A DNA stretch of 64,000 nucleotides. It comes from Pseudoflavonifractor gallinarum. GTDB lineage: Bacteria; Bacillota; Clostridia; Oscillospirales; Oscillospiraceae. Both the position numbers and the translations under genes were made by a program. The notes below the pieces were generated by a model, which searched no databases, was not told the origin of the DNA, and saw only the letters and a program-made list of their open reading frames with translations. Below are positions 34,268 through 42,498 of the stretch, piece by piece. The stretch is from contig NZ_JADCKF010000010.1 in the NCBI RefSeq assembly GCF_014982855.1, forward strand, positions 95,539 through 159,538. Direction: 5' to 3'. How positions within the stretch are numbered: position 1 is the stretch's first letter; each line of letters opens with the position of its first letter.

Positions 34268-36347
34268 ATGAAACAGCGAATCCTCTCCGCCGTTCTGGCG
34301 GCCGCCCTGTGCCTGGGTATCATCGGCGTGGTGGGTCTCTCCCTCCCCGCACAGGCCGCCGGCTTCTCCGACATCGGGGACGCCGACGTCTCCGAGGCGG
34401 TATCCGTCCTGTCCAGCCTGGGCATTGTCTCGGGCTACTCCGACGGGACCTTCCGCCCCTCCGAGACCCTGACCCGCGCCCAGTTCGCCACCCTCGCCGT
34501 CCTCGCCGAGGGGCACGGCGATCAGGTGGCCGAGAGCGCATACCGCACCCTCTTCTCCGACCTGCCCGCCTCTCACTGGGCCGCCCCCTATGTGAATCTG
34601 GCCCAGAGCGAGGGGCTCATCAGCGGCTACGGCAACGGCCGCTTCGGCCCGGATGACCCGGTCACCATCGGGCAGGCCGTCACCATCGTCCTGCGCCTGA
34701 TGGGCTACGGGGAGGAGGACGTGGCCCCCTTCTGGCCCCAGGACTATCTGAGCAAGGGGGCCGATCTGGGGCTCCTGGAGGGCGTGCGCCCCCAGGCGGA
34801 TGCCGCTATGACCCGGGGCGAGGCCGCCCTCCTGCTCTATGCCATGCTCCAGAGCAGCTGCAAGGACGGAACGTCCTACGTGGAGAAGCTGGCCCATTCC
34901 ATCGTCTCCGACGCGGTCCTCCTCCAGAACGACGACACCTCCCCCTCCGGTGAGGTCCACACCGCCCAGGTCTATGCCGGAAACAGCGGCCTGACCTGGT
35001 ACACCCAGGACACCGCCCTCCCCGATACCCTGCTCAACCGCCGGGGGACCCTTCTGCTGAACGAGAGCGGCGCGGTCTCCGGCTTCCTCCCGGATGAGAG
35101 CACGGTGCGCACCCTCTCCCTGGCCGAGGCCAAGGCCGACCGGCTCGTGGATGAGAGCGGCGCCAGCTATACCCTGTCCAGCGCGGTGACACTGGTCCTG
35201 GACGACACCGTCACCACCTACGGCGAGGCCTGGTATGAGCTGGACGGGCGGGAGACCGTCACCCTCTACTACAGCGCCTCCGGCAGCGTCAATCTGGTCA
35301 CCGCCTCCGAGACCAAGCGGTATGACGGGGCCGTGCTCACCGGCTACTACCGAAAACGTCCTCCCCAATGCCTCCAACCCCACCTCGATCACCCTGCTGG
35401 GGGAGACCTACCCGGTGGCCGAGGAGGGGGTGAGCGCCCTGGCCCAGTTCCGGGTGGGGGACCGGATCACCGTCTCCTTCAACGGCTCCGGTGAGATCGT
35501 GGACGCCTGCTCTCCCTCCGAGCACAGCGCCGTCATGATCGGTCTGGTGACCGAGACCGGGAACTCCTGTTCCGTGGCCCTCTCCAACGGGCTCACCGCC
35601 TCCGGGAGCTGCTCCGACACCACCTTTGCGGTGGGTGACCTGGTGCGGGTGAGCGCCTCTAGTCTGGGGACCCTCTCCCTCTCCCAGGTCTCGGCCGGCA
35701 CCTCCTCCGCCGCCCTTCAGGTGGCGGAGCGGACCCTGGGGAGCACCCCTCTGGCCGAGGACGTGGTGCTCTATGACCGGGTGGGCAAGACCCACGCCGT
35801 CCAGATCGCTCTGGAAGACCTGCTGGTGGACTCTGTTCCCGCCTCCCGCATCCTCTACACGGCAACCAACTCCGCCGGGGAGATCGACGTGCTGGTACTG
35901 GACGATGTGACGGGAGACGCCTATACCTACGGCATCTTCTCCTCCGGCACCAAGACCGAGGGCAACGGAACCATGCAGGTGACCAACCGCACGGTGGCCG
36001 TGGAGAACAGCGCCGGTCTCTCCCAGGAGTGCCTGACCGGCACGGCGGTCCCCGACGGCCAGGTGGGCGGACTGGTCCCCTCCAGCGACGGCCGGGTGGC
36101 CGGACTTCTGGTCCTGGAGGAGGTGGAGGACGTCTCCCGCTCCGCCTTTGACGGCACCGACACGGTGACCCTGTCCGGCGCGGCGGTCCCCATCAGCGAC
36201 CAGGTACAGGTGTACAACACGGACAACGGGCAGTGGATCTCCCTCGCCCAGGCCAAGGCCTACACCGATACCTTTACCGTCTATTACAGCGGCACCCTGG
36301 GAACCGACGCCAAAGTGCGGGTCATCCTGACGCAGTCCCTCTCCTGA
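34268..36347 (+). pseudogene. SLH-domain surface protein gene interrupted by a +1 frameshift
   Basis: A signal peptide (about residues 1-30, ending AQAA) is followed by two clear SLH domains (GFSDIGDADVSEAVSVL.. and LFSDLPASHWAAPYVNLA..) and a partial third; these bind secondary cell-wall polymers. The rest is beta-rich and Thr/Ser-rich. The frame open from the start continues only as out-of-frame Pro/Gly-rich sequence after about 35350, while the true continuation (ENVLPNASNPTS..) is in another frame to 36347. Removing one C at 35351 restores a single protein of about 692 residues. It could be a mutation, phase variation or a sequencing error. AGAGGT precedes ATG 34268. Confidence 0.8.
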
Positions 36348-36366
36348 TTCTTTTTAAGATTCTCTC

Positions 36367-36395
36367 TTGCCATCTCTGTTTGGAAAATGTATAAT
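36367..36395 (+). promoter_or_regulatory. Promoter of the XRE-S24 regulator
   Basis: TTGCCA at 36367-36372, a 17-base spacer and a perfect TATAAT at 36390-36395 lie 32 bases before the gene. Confidence 0.8.
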
Positions 36396-36426
36396 CAAGA
36401 TACTTTCAGAGAAAGGATGATCCACC

Positions 36427-37050
36427 ATGACCATGGGCCAGCGCATCCGTGACCTCCGCAAAGCCGCAGGCCTCTCCCAGGAGGAGCTGGGCCTCCAGGT
36501 AGGGGTCAAAAAGGCCGCCATCCACAAATATGAGAGCGGTCTGGTCGTCAACCTCAAGCAGGCCACCATCGAGAAGCTCGCCGCCGCCCTGCACACCACC
36601 CCCGCCTACCTGCTGGGTCTGGACACCCCCTCCCTCCCCGAGGGGGCCCTCCCCTATCACCCCACCCAGCGCATCCCCATCCTGGGCCGGATCTCCGCCG
36701 GCATGCCCATCTATGCCGAGCAGAACATCGAGGGCTACACCGTCACCGACCTGAACGGCGGCGCGGAGTACTTTGCCCTCCGGGTGTCCGGGGACAGCAT
36801 GAACGCCATCGGGATCAACGACGGCTACCTCATCATCGTCCGCCGCCAGGAGAGTGTGGAAAACGGCGAGGTGGCGGTGGTCCTGGTGGGGGACGAAAAC
36901 GCCACGGTCAAGCGCTTCTACGCCACCGACAGCACGGTCACCCTCATGCCCCAGTCCACCAATCCCATCCACCAGCCCCAGATCTACGATCTGCACCGCA
37001 CCCGCATCCAGGTGCTGGGCAAGGTGGTCAAGGTGGAATTTCTCCTCTAA
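36427..37050 (+). CDS. XRE-family regulator with S24/LexA-like peptidase domain
   Basis: This 207-residue protein has an N-terminal helix-turn-helix (residues 5-60, GLSQEELGLQVGVKKAAIHKYE). A LexA/CI-type S24 domain follows with nucleophile S124 (SGDSMNAIG) and general-base K162 (ATVKRF). An ISAGMP sequence near residues 89-94 resembles the Ala-Gly self-cleavage site. The layout suggests a repressor inactivated by self-cleavage during DNA damage or another stress. Target genes are not evident; no phage genes are adjacent. Confidence 0.88.
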   Translation: MTMGQRIRDLRKAAGLSQEELGLQVGVKKAAIHKYESGLVVNLKQATIEKLAAALHTTPAYLLGLDTPSLPEGALPYHPTQRIPILGRISAGMPIYAEQNIEGYTVTDLNGGAEYFALRVSGDSMNAIGINDGYLIIVRRQESVENGEVAVVLVGDENATVKRFYATDSTVTLMPQSTNPIHQPQIYDLHRTRIQVLGKVVKVEFLL

Positions 37051-37065
37051 TACCGCCAATCGCGC

Positions 37066-37104
37066 AAAAAAAGCAGGGTACCTTTTGCGGGTACCCTGCT
37101 CTTT
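37066..37104. terminator. Terminator after the XRE-S24 gene
   Basis: AGCAGGGTACC pairs with GGTACCCTGCT and is flanked by an A-run and CTTTG. Confidence 0.8.
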
Positions 37105-37129
37105 GTATCGGGGAGAAAGAAAAAGAAGG

Positions 37130-37262
37130 AGCTCCGGCCTTCCGGCCGGCGGCGCGTTTGCGCCGTACAAGCGTTTTGCCGCAGGCAAAACCTTGGCGGA
37201 GGGCGAATTCATTTCGCCCGAGCATTTCCATCACCGGAGGGTGGAGCCGCCCCAGGGGCGGC
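37130..37262. repeat. Array of five consecutive hairpins
   Basis: Five inverted repeats follow one another with almost no spacer: CCGGCCTTCCGGCCGG, GGCGCGTTTGCGCC, GTTTTGCCGCAGGCAAAAC, GGGCGAATTCATTTCGCCC and GCCGCCCCAGGGGCGGC. The block holds no gene and sits between two terminators. The style resembles the interspersed repeat at 4274-4464, though the sequence differs. Confidence 0.6.
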
Positions 37263-37268
37263 GAAACC

Positions 37269-37310
37269 CAAAAAGAAAGACATCTGCCCAAAAGCAGATG
37301 TCTTTCTTTT
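37269..37310. terminator. Bidirectional terminator next to tRNA-Leu(CAG)
   Basis: AAAAAGAAAGACATCTGC pairs with GCAGATGTCTTTCTTTTT. It ends the minus-strand tRNA transcript one base beyond the encoded CCA. Confidence 0.88.
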
Positions 37311-37398
37311 TGGTGCACGAGGCGGGACTTGAACCCGCACGTGCGTAATGCACACTAGAACCTGAATCTAGCGAGTCTGCCAATTCCACCACTCGTGC
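37311..37398 (-). tRNA. tRNA-Leu (anticodon CAG)
   Basis: This 88-nt class II tRNA has acceptor GCACGAG/CTCGTGC, a seven-base anticodon loop TTCAGGT (anticodon CAG, reading CUG), a long variable arm and T-loop GGTTCAAGTCC. The CCA end is encoded. It has its own promoter and terminator. Confidence 0.95.
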
Positions 37399-37432
37399 GT
37401 CTCTGCGCTGTGCACCGCTCAGCGCAGGTAAT

Positions 37433-37461
37433 ATATTACCACACCGGTTTTCGCTTGTCAA
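37433..37461 (-). promoter_or_regulatory. Promoter of tRNA-Leu(CAG)
   Basis: On the minus strand TTGACA (37461-37456), a 17-base spacer and TAATAT (37438-37433) lie between yaaA and the tRNA. Confidence 0.8.
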
Positions 37462-37472
37462 CTACTTTTTTC

Positions 37473-38243
37473 TTATTTTTTCTTCTTTTCCTGCCCGGAC
37501 TCCTCCCGCAGGAAAACCAGCCGGTTTTCCGTGGAGTCCTGGGGGGAGTAATGGTAGGAGAGCCGGTCAAACGCCTTGGCCTCTTCCGGGGACTCGGCCC
37601 CCCGCTCGGCCAGGAAGCGGACCATCTCGCCCCGGGCCATCTTCACGTGGACGCTCTTTTCCACGATCTTCTCCCCCACCCGCTCGCCAAAGACGCATTT
37701 GACCACCCGCACGCCCTCGGGCAGGTGGCGGACCACTCCCTTGCCATACTCCCAGGAGGAGAGATCCAGCAGCACCCGCTCCCCCTCCAGGGCGGCCCGG
37801 GCCAGCTTGTCCCCCCAGAAGTCATACAGATCCCGGCAGAAGGGGGTCTTGAGCCGGGTCCCCATCTCCAGCCGGTAGGGAGTCACCGCGTCCAGAGGGC
37901 GCAGCACGCCGTACAGCCCGGACAGGATGCGCAGATGCTCCTGCACATAGGTATAGTAGGCCCCTTCAAAGACCCGGGGGGCCATATACTGATATTGGAT
38001 GCCGTCATAGGCCAGCAGGGCCGGGGTGGATGCCCGCTCCAGGTCCATCTGCTGATAGCGCGCCCAGTTGAGGGCCGCGATCTTCTCGTTGCAGCCCATG
38101 AGCGCGCGCAGCTCCTCCAGGGAGAGGCCGCGCAGGTAGTCCGCCAGCTGTCCGGCCTCGGCCAGATACTGGGGCAGACCGGCTGGGGCCAGGGTGTCCC
38201 CCTCTTCCCGCATCTGCTTGGCCGGGGAAAGGATGATCCGCAC
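37473..38243 (-). CDS. yaaA: Peroxide stress protein YaaA
   Basis: This 256-residue protein of the YaaA/DUF328 family starts RIILSPAKQM and contains YDGIQYQYM and LRPLDAVTPYRLEMG, all family signatures. In E. coli YaaA limits free intracellular iron during peroxide stress, and structural work indicates DNA binding. GTG 38243 is chosen because GGAGG lies eight bases upstream. It lies between two tRNA-Leu genes on the same strand. Confidence 0.92.
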   Translation of the reverse strand: MRIILSPAKQMREEGDTLAPAGLPQYLAEAGQLADYLRGLSLEELRALMGCNEKIAALNWARYQQMDLERASTPALLAYDGIQYQYMAPRVFEGAYYTYVQEHLRILSGLYGVLRPLDAVTPYRLEMGTRLKTPFCRDLYDFWGDKLARAALEGERVLLDLSSWEYGKGVVRHLPEGVRVVKCVFGERVGEKIVEKSVHVKMARGEMVRFLAERGAESPEEAKAFDRLSYHYSPQDSTENRLVFLREESGQEKKKK

Positions 38244-38277
38244 GGCAAAGCCCTCCTTTGTCACGTTTTCAGAATGA

Positions 38278-38314
38278 TAAAAAAATCGGAGCAAGCGATG
38301 AAAGCTTGCTCCGA
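38278..38314 (-). terminator. Terminator of tRNA-Leu(GAG)
   Basis: On the minus strand TCGGAGCAAGC pairs with GCTTGCTCCGA and is followed by TTTTTTT. Read-through could express yaaA. Confidence 0.85.
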
Positions 38315-38316
38315 CG

Positions 38317-38400
38317 TGGTGCGGATGACGGGACTTGAACCCGTACGTCATGGACACACGCACCTCAAACGTGCCTGTCTACCAGTTCCAGCACATCCGC
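38317..38400 (-). tRNA. tRNA-Leu (anticodon GAG)
   Basis: This 84-nt class II tRNA has acceptor GCGGATG/CATCCGC, anticodon stem CACGT/GCGTG with loop TTGAGGT (anticodon GAG, reading CUC/CUU), a variable arm and T-loop GGTTCAAGTCC. CCA is encoded. Confidence 0.95.
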
Positions 38401-38432
38401 ATGTTGTGCTGTCCTCTTCAGAACGCTTGTTT

Positions 38433-38461
38433 ATTATAGCTTCCCATGCAGCATTTGTCAA
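38433..38461 (-). promoter_or_regulatory. Consensus promoter of tRNA-Leu(GAG)
   Basis: On the minus strand a perfect TTGACA (38461-38456), a 17-base spacer and a perfect TATAAT (38438-38433) precede the tRNA. Confidence 0.9.
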
Positions 38462-38499
38462 TGGTCTTTTTTCAAGTTTTTAAAAAATTTTCCTGACCC

Positions 38500-38528
38500 T
38501 TGTCCTCCCCCCTCCGCTCCTGTATACT
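38500..38528 (+). promoter_or_regulatory. Promoter of the AlbA_2 gene
   Basis: TTGTCC at 38500-38505, a 17-base spacer and TATACT at 38523-38528 lie 44 bases upstream of the start. Confidence 0.7.
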
Positions 38529-38572
38529 GAGTGCAGAGTAAGACCACACCGTTTGGAAAGAAGGGGATTTCC

Positions 38573-39028
38573 ATGTTTTCTCTGGATCGGATCGAGACCT
38601 ACCGGGAAAACGCCCGTCTGGAGGCCAAGCTGGCCACCGGTGGGCTGCCCGAGAGCCTCTGGGAGACCTACTCCGCCTTTGCCAACTCCTACGGGGGCGT
38701 CATCCTGCTGGGGGTGGAGGAGCGGAGCGACCACTCCCTGCGCATCCAGGGCCTGCTGGACGCCCAGGAGATGCTGGAGGAATTCCTCACCCGGGTGCAG
38801 GACCCCCAGACCGTCAGCGCCGACCTGGTGTCGGAGGAGCGGGCCCGGGTGGAGTCCACCCCCCACGGGGACATCATCGTCATCGAGGTGCCCTGGGCCG
38901 AGGACGCCCTCCGCCCGGTCTATGTGGGCCGGGATCCCTACCACGGCACCTACCGCCGGGAGGGGGAGGCCGACCTGCGCTGTTCCCCCGCCGAGGTGGA
39001 GGCCATGCTGGAGGGGCGGCAGGGCTGA
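38573..39028 (+). CDS. AlbA_2 (Schlafen-type) domain protein
   Basis: This 151-residue protein consists almost entirely of one AlbA_2/divergent AAA-4 domain: an N-terminal ENARLEAKLATGGLP segment, FANSYGGVILLGVEE (the hallmark GG..I.GVE), and late PVYVGRDPYHGTYRREGEADL. In longer relatives this putative nucleic-acid-binding domain precedes a helix-turn-helix; here it stands alone. Its role is unknown. AAGGGG precedes ATG 38573. A TetR-type regulator follows 48 bases later. Confidence 0.82.
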   Translation: MFSLDRIETYRENARLEAKLATGGLPESLWETYSAFANSYGGVILLGVEERSDHSLRIQGLLDAQEMLEEFLTRVQDPQTVSADLVSEERARVESTPHGDIIVIEVPWAEDALRPVYVGRDPYHGTYRREGEADLRCSPAEVEAMLEGRQG

Positions 39029-39076
39029 GGTTTCCTCTCTTTTCGACCGGACCCAGCGGGGAGGCGCATTTCTACT

Positions 39077-39637
39077 ATGTCAACCATTACCAAACAGGCG
39101 CTGGAGGCGTCCCTCAAGCAGATGATGCTGAAAAAGCCTCTGGACAAGATCACCATCCGCGACATCACCGAGGCGTGCGGCATCAGCCGCATGACCTTTT
39201 ACTACCACTTTAAAGACATCTACGACCTGGTGGAGTGGGTGTGCGTGGAGGATGCGTCCCGGGCCCTCCAGGGCAAAAAGACCTACGACACCTGGCAGGA
39301 GGGGCTTGCCCAGATCTTTGAGGCGGTGCTGGAGAACAAGCCCTTTGTCCTCAACGCCTTCCGCTGCATCAGCCGGGACCAGATGGAGCGCTTCCTCTTC
39401 CACCTGACCTACGGACTGATCCGGGGCGTGGTGGACGAAAAGAGCCAGGGCAAACCCATCTCGGAGGAGGACAAGGCCTTTATCGCCGAGTTCTACAAGT
39501 ACAGCTTCGTGGGTATCCTGCTGGACTGGATCCGCCAGGGCATGAGCGAGGACTACCAGACCATCGTGCGCAAGGTCAGCGCCACCATGCACGGAACCAT
39601 CGCAAACGCCATTGAAAACTTTACCGCACAGCGGTGA
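39077..39637 (+). CDS. TetR/AcrR-family transcriptional regulator
   Basis: This 186-residue regulator has its DNA-binding domain at residues 5-50 (KPLDKITIRDITEACGISRMTFYYHFKD). A C-terminal ligand-binding region of the TetR_C_33/DhaS-like type follows. It ends at a strong terminator and precedes the oleate hydratase gene, which is a plausible target because fatty-acid-related genes are often controlled by TetR proteins; this is inference. Confidence 0.88.
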   Translation: MSTITKQALEASLKQMMLKKPLDKITIRDITEACGISRMTFYYHFKDIYDLVEWVCVEDASRALQGKKTYDTWQEGLAQIFEAVLENKPFVLNAFRCISRDQMERFLFHLTYGLIRGVVDEKSQGKPISEEDKAFIAEFYKYSFVGILLDWIRQGMSEDYQTIVRKVSATMHGTIANAIENFTAQR

Positions 39638-39645
39638 TTTTTGTA

Positions 39646-39690
39646 CAAACGGGGCCGGATGATCAAAAACCGATCATCCGGCCCCGTTTG
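39646..39690. terminator. Strong bidirectional hairpin terminator
   Basis: CAAACGGGGCCGGATGATC pairs perfectly over 19 bp with GATCATCCGGCCCCGTTTG; the 3' side gives GTTTG on the plus strand. Confidence 0.8.
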
Positions 39691-39780
39691 TCCATGGTGT
39701 TTCCCGCCCGGAACGGGTAAGATACAGACACATTCCAAACGAGCTCCGCCCTGCGGAGCCCCATGAAAGGCGGATCATCT

Positions 39781-41751
39781 ATGGCAAAACACATCGGAAA
39801 ATGGACTGCGGCAGCCGCCGGTCTCGCGGGCGCGGGCGCGGCGGTCGTCCTGGCAAAGAAGGCGGCCCAGAGCCGCACCACCCCGGAGGGAGCCTCCGCT
39901 GGGGAGCGCGGAGAGTACCGGAACACCGAGCTGGGCCGGCAGGCGAAAAACAGCAAGGGCATCTACTACTCCAACGGAAACTACGAGGCCTTCGCCCGCC
40001 CCGAGAAGCCCGCCGGCGTGGAGGAAAAGCACGCCTACCTGGTGGGCAGCGGCCTGGCCTCCCTGGCCGCCGCCTGCTTCTTGGTGCGGGACGGACAGAT
40101 GCCCGGTTCCCACATCCACATCCTGGAGTCCATGGACGTGGCCGGCGGCGCCTGCGACGGCATCTACGATCCCGGACGGGGCTACATCATGCGGGGCGGC
40201 CGGGAGATGGAGAACCATTTCGAGTGCCTGTGGGATCTGTTCCGCTCCATCCCCTCGCTGGAGAAGCCCGGGGCCTCCGTGCTGGATGAGTTCTACTGGC
40301 TCAACAAGCATGACCCCAACTACTCCCTGTGCCGGGCCACCGTGAACCGGGGCCAGGACGCCCACACCGACGGCAAGTTCGACCTGAGCCAGAAGGCCTG
40401 CATGGAGATCGTCAAGCTCTTCATGACCCCGGACGAGGACCTCTACGACAAGACCATCGAGGACGTCTTTGACGAGGAGGTCTTTGACTCCACCTTCTGG
40501 CTGTACTGGCGCACCATGTTCGCCTTTGAGAACTGGCACTCCGCCCTGGAGATGAAGCTCTACTTCCAGCGCTTCATCCACCACATCGCGGGCTTACCCG
40601 ACTTCAGCGCCCTGAAATTCACCCGCTACAACCAGTACGAGTCCCTCATCCTCCCCATGCAGCGCTATCTGGAGGAGGCCGGGGTGGACTTCCGCTTCGG
40701 CACGGAAGTGACCAACGTGCTCTTCACCATCCAGGGCGGCAAAAAGACGGCCACCGCCATCGAGTGCAAGGTCAACGGCGTGGAGCAGGGCATCGTCCTC
40801 ACCGAGAACGACCTGGTCTTTGTGACCAACGGCTCCTGCACCGAGGGCACCATCTACGGCGACCAGGACCACGCCCCCAACGGGGACGCCGAGATGCGCA
40901 CCAGCGGCTGCTGGAACCTGTGGAAAAACATCGCCAGGCAGGACCCCAGCTTCGGCCGTCCGGAGAAGTTCTGCTCGGACATCTCCAAGACCAACTGGGA
41001 GTCGGCCACCATCACCACCCTGGATGACAAGATCCTGCCCTATATCACCAACATCTGCAAGCGGGACCCCCGGACCGGAAAGGTGGTCACCGGCGGCATC
41101 GTCAGCTGCCGGGACTCCAAGTGGCTGCTCAGCTGGACCATCAACCGCCAGGGCCAGTTCAAGGAGCAGGACCCCGAGCAGGTCTGCGTCTGGGTCTACG
41201 GCCTGTTCACCGACGTGCCGGGCGACTATGTGAAAAAGCCTATGCGGGAGTGTACCGGCCGGGAGATCACCCAGGAGTGGCTCTACCACATCGGCGTGCC
41301 GGTGGACCAGATCCCCCGGCTGGCCGATGAGAGCGCGGTGTGCGTGCCCACCATGATGCCCTATATCACCGCCTTCTTCATGCCTCGGACCAAAGGGGAC
41401 CGCCCCGACGTGATCCCCGACGGCTGCGTGAACTTCGCCTTCCTGGGCCAGTTCGCCGACACCCCCCGGGACACCGTGTTCACCACCGAGTACTCCGTGC
41501 GCACCGCCATGGAGGCCGTCTACGGCCTGCTGGGCGTGGACCGCGGCGTGCCCGAGGTGTGGGGCAGCGTCTACGATGTGCGCGCCCTGCTGGACAGCTC
41601 CGTGTGCCTGATGGACGGCCGCTCTCCCCTGGAGATCGAGCTGCCCGGCCCCCTGAACCTGCTGAAAAAGCCCCTGCTCAAGGCCGTGCAGGGCACCGTG
41701 GTGGAAAAGCTGCTGCGGGACCACAACATCCTGCGGGACGGTATGCTGTAA
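39781..41751 (+). CDS. ohyA: Oleate hydratase (myosin-cross-reactive antigen family)
   Basis: This 656-residue FAD-binding enzyme adds water to the cis-9 double bond of unsaturated fatty acids to give 10-hydroxy acids. Gut bacteria use it to detoxify them. A hydrophobic N-terminal helix (about residues 8-27) is an extension over many homologues. The FAD motif VGSGLASLAAACFLVRDG starts near residue 86, followed by GGACDG and GGREMENHFECLWDL, the family signature. Ends at a terminator. ATG 39781 follows AAAGGCGG. Confidence 0.94.
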   Translation: MAKHIGKWTAAAAGLAGAGAAVVLAKKAAQSRTTPEGASAGERGEYRNTELGRQAKNSKGIYYSNGNYEAFARPEKPAGVEEKHAYLVGSGLASLAAACFLVRDGQMPGSHIHILESMDVAGGACDGIYDPGRGYIMRGGREMENHFECLWDLFRSIPSLEKPGASVLDEFYWLNKHDPNYSLCRATVNRGQDAHTDGKFDLSQKACMEIVKLFMTPDEDLYDKTIEDVFDEEVFDSTFWLYWRTMFAFENWHSALEMKLYFQRFIHHIAGLPDFSALKFTRYNQYESLILPMQRYLEEAGVDFRFGTEVTNVLFTIQGGKKTATAIECKVNGVEQGIVLTENDLVFVTNGSCTEGTIYGDQDHAPNGDAEMRTSGCWNLWKNIARQDPSFGRPEKFCSDISKTNWESATITTLDDKILPYITNICKRDPRTGKVVTGGIVSCRDSKWLLSWTINRQGQFKEQDPEQVCVWVYGLFTDVPGDYVKKPMRECTGREITQEWLYHIGVPVDQIPRLADESAVCVPTMMPYITAFFMPRTKGDRPDVIPDGCVNFAFLGQFADTPRDTVFTTEYSVRTAMEAVYGLLGVDRGVPEVWGSVYDVRALLDSSVCLMDGRSPLEIELPGPLNLLKKPLLKAVQGTVVEKLLRDHNILRDGML

Positions 41752-41773
41752 TTTCCTCCCCCAACAGAACACA

Positions 41774-41803
41774 CGCCCCCGGAAGCCATGGCTTCCGGGG
41801 GCG
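41774..41803. terminator. Terminator after oleate hydratase
   Basis: CGCCCCCGGAAGCC pairs perfectly with GGCTTCCGGGGGCG and is followed by TTTCG. Confidence 0.8.
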
Positions 41804-41865
41804 TTTCGCATGAGGAGCACGTTCGGCATGTGTCTCAAAGAGGCTCTTTTCCCTAAGTCACAAAA

Positions 41866-42498
41866 CTATACTTGATCGGCAGACTGCCGCAGGACGCCGA
41901 AGAGGATCAGGTCCAGCATCTCCGCCCCCACGCCCAGCACGGTGTGGAGGTCTTGGCCCTCGCGCTCCTCCTGATAGTGGAGCAGCAGGCTGCGGAAGGA
42001 GGCCTCCGTGCTCTCCAGATACCGGATCACACGCTCGGGCTCCAGCCCCGGGCGGAGGGGCATAGTGCGCACCATCCGCTCCAGAAAGGCCCGGTTCATC
42101 CGGCGCAGGGGCTCCCACAGCGTCCAGATCTCCTCCCGCAGGTGCTCCGGGGGACGGAGCATGACGTTTTCAAAGATCCGCTTGCGCTCCGGGTGGTCCT
42201 GGAAATAGGACTCCCGCAGCAGGAAAAAGCGCTGGATGCTCCCCAGGGCATCCCCCTCCCCCAGCTGGGCCATCCCCGCCTCCACATGGGCGGTCAGCCG
42301 CTCAAAGGTGTCCCGGACGCACAGCAGGAACAGCTCATCCTTGCAGGAGTAGTAGTGGTACATCATGCCCTTGGAAATGCCGTGGTTTTTGCAGATCTGC
42401 TCCATATTGACGGCATCATAGTCCCGGCGCCCGAACTCCTCCAGGGCCGCCCGCAAGATCTCCTGTCTGCTGTGTTCCTGCCGCTCCTTTTGTGTCAT
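41866..42498 (-). CDS. TetR/AcrR-family transcriptional regulator
   Basis: This 210-residue regulator has its helix-turn-helix at about residues 10-55 (VNMEQICKNHGISKGMMYHYYSCKDELF). Its ATG 42498 overlaps the antiporter stop (ATGA), with AAGGAGG nine bases upstream. Being the second gene of the antiporter operon, and with two matching palindromes over that promoter, it is most likely the autoregulatory repressor. Confidence 0.9.
   Translation of the reverse strand: MTQKERQEHSRQEILRAALEEFGRRDYDAVNMEQICKNHGISKGMMYHYYSCKDELFLLCVRDTFERLTAHVEAGMAQLGEGDALGSIQRFFLLRESYFQDHPERKRIFENVMLRPPEHLREEIWTLWEPLRRMNRAFLERMVRTMPLRPGLEPERVIRYLESTEASFRSLLLHYQEEREGQDLHTVLGVGAEMLDLILFGVLRQSADQV

Noticed and set aside
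35340..35356. Programmed ribosomal frameshift in the SLH gene
   Set aside because: The TAC-CGA-AAA context does not allow the peptidyl-tRNA to re-pair in the +1 frame and no stimulatory structure is evident. A one-base indel is simpler.
36427..37050. Prophage repressor marking a prophage
   Set aside because: The protein is CI/LexA-like, but no integrase, structural or lysis gene lies nearby, so a chromosomal stress regulator is equally likely.
37130..37310. CRISPR array
   Set aside because: The hairpins differ from one another and there are no equal direct repeats with spacers and no cas genes. No CRISPR array was seen anywhere in the window.
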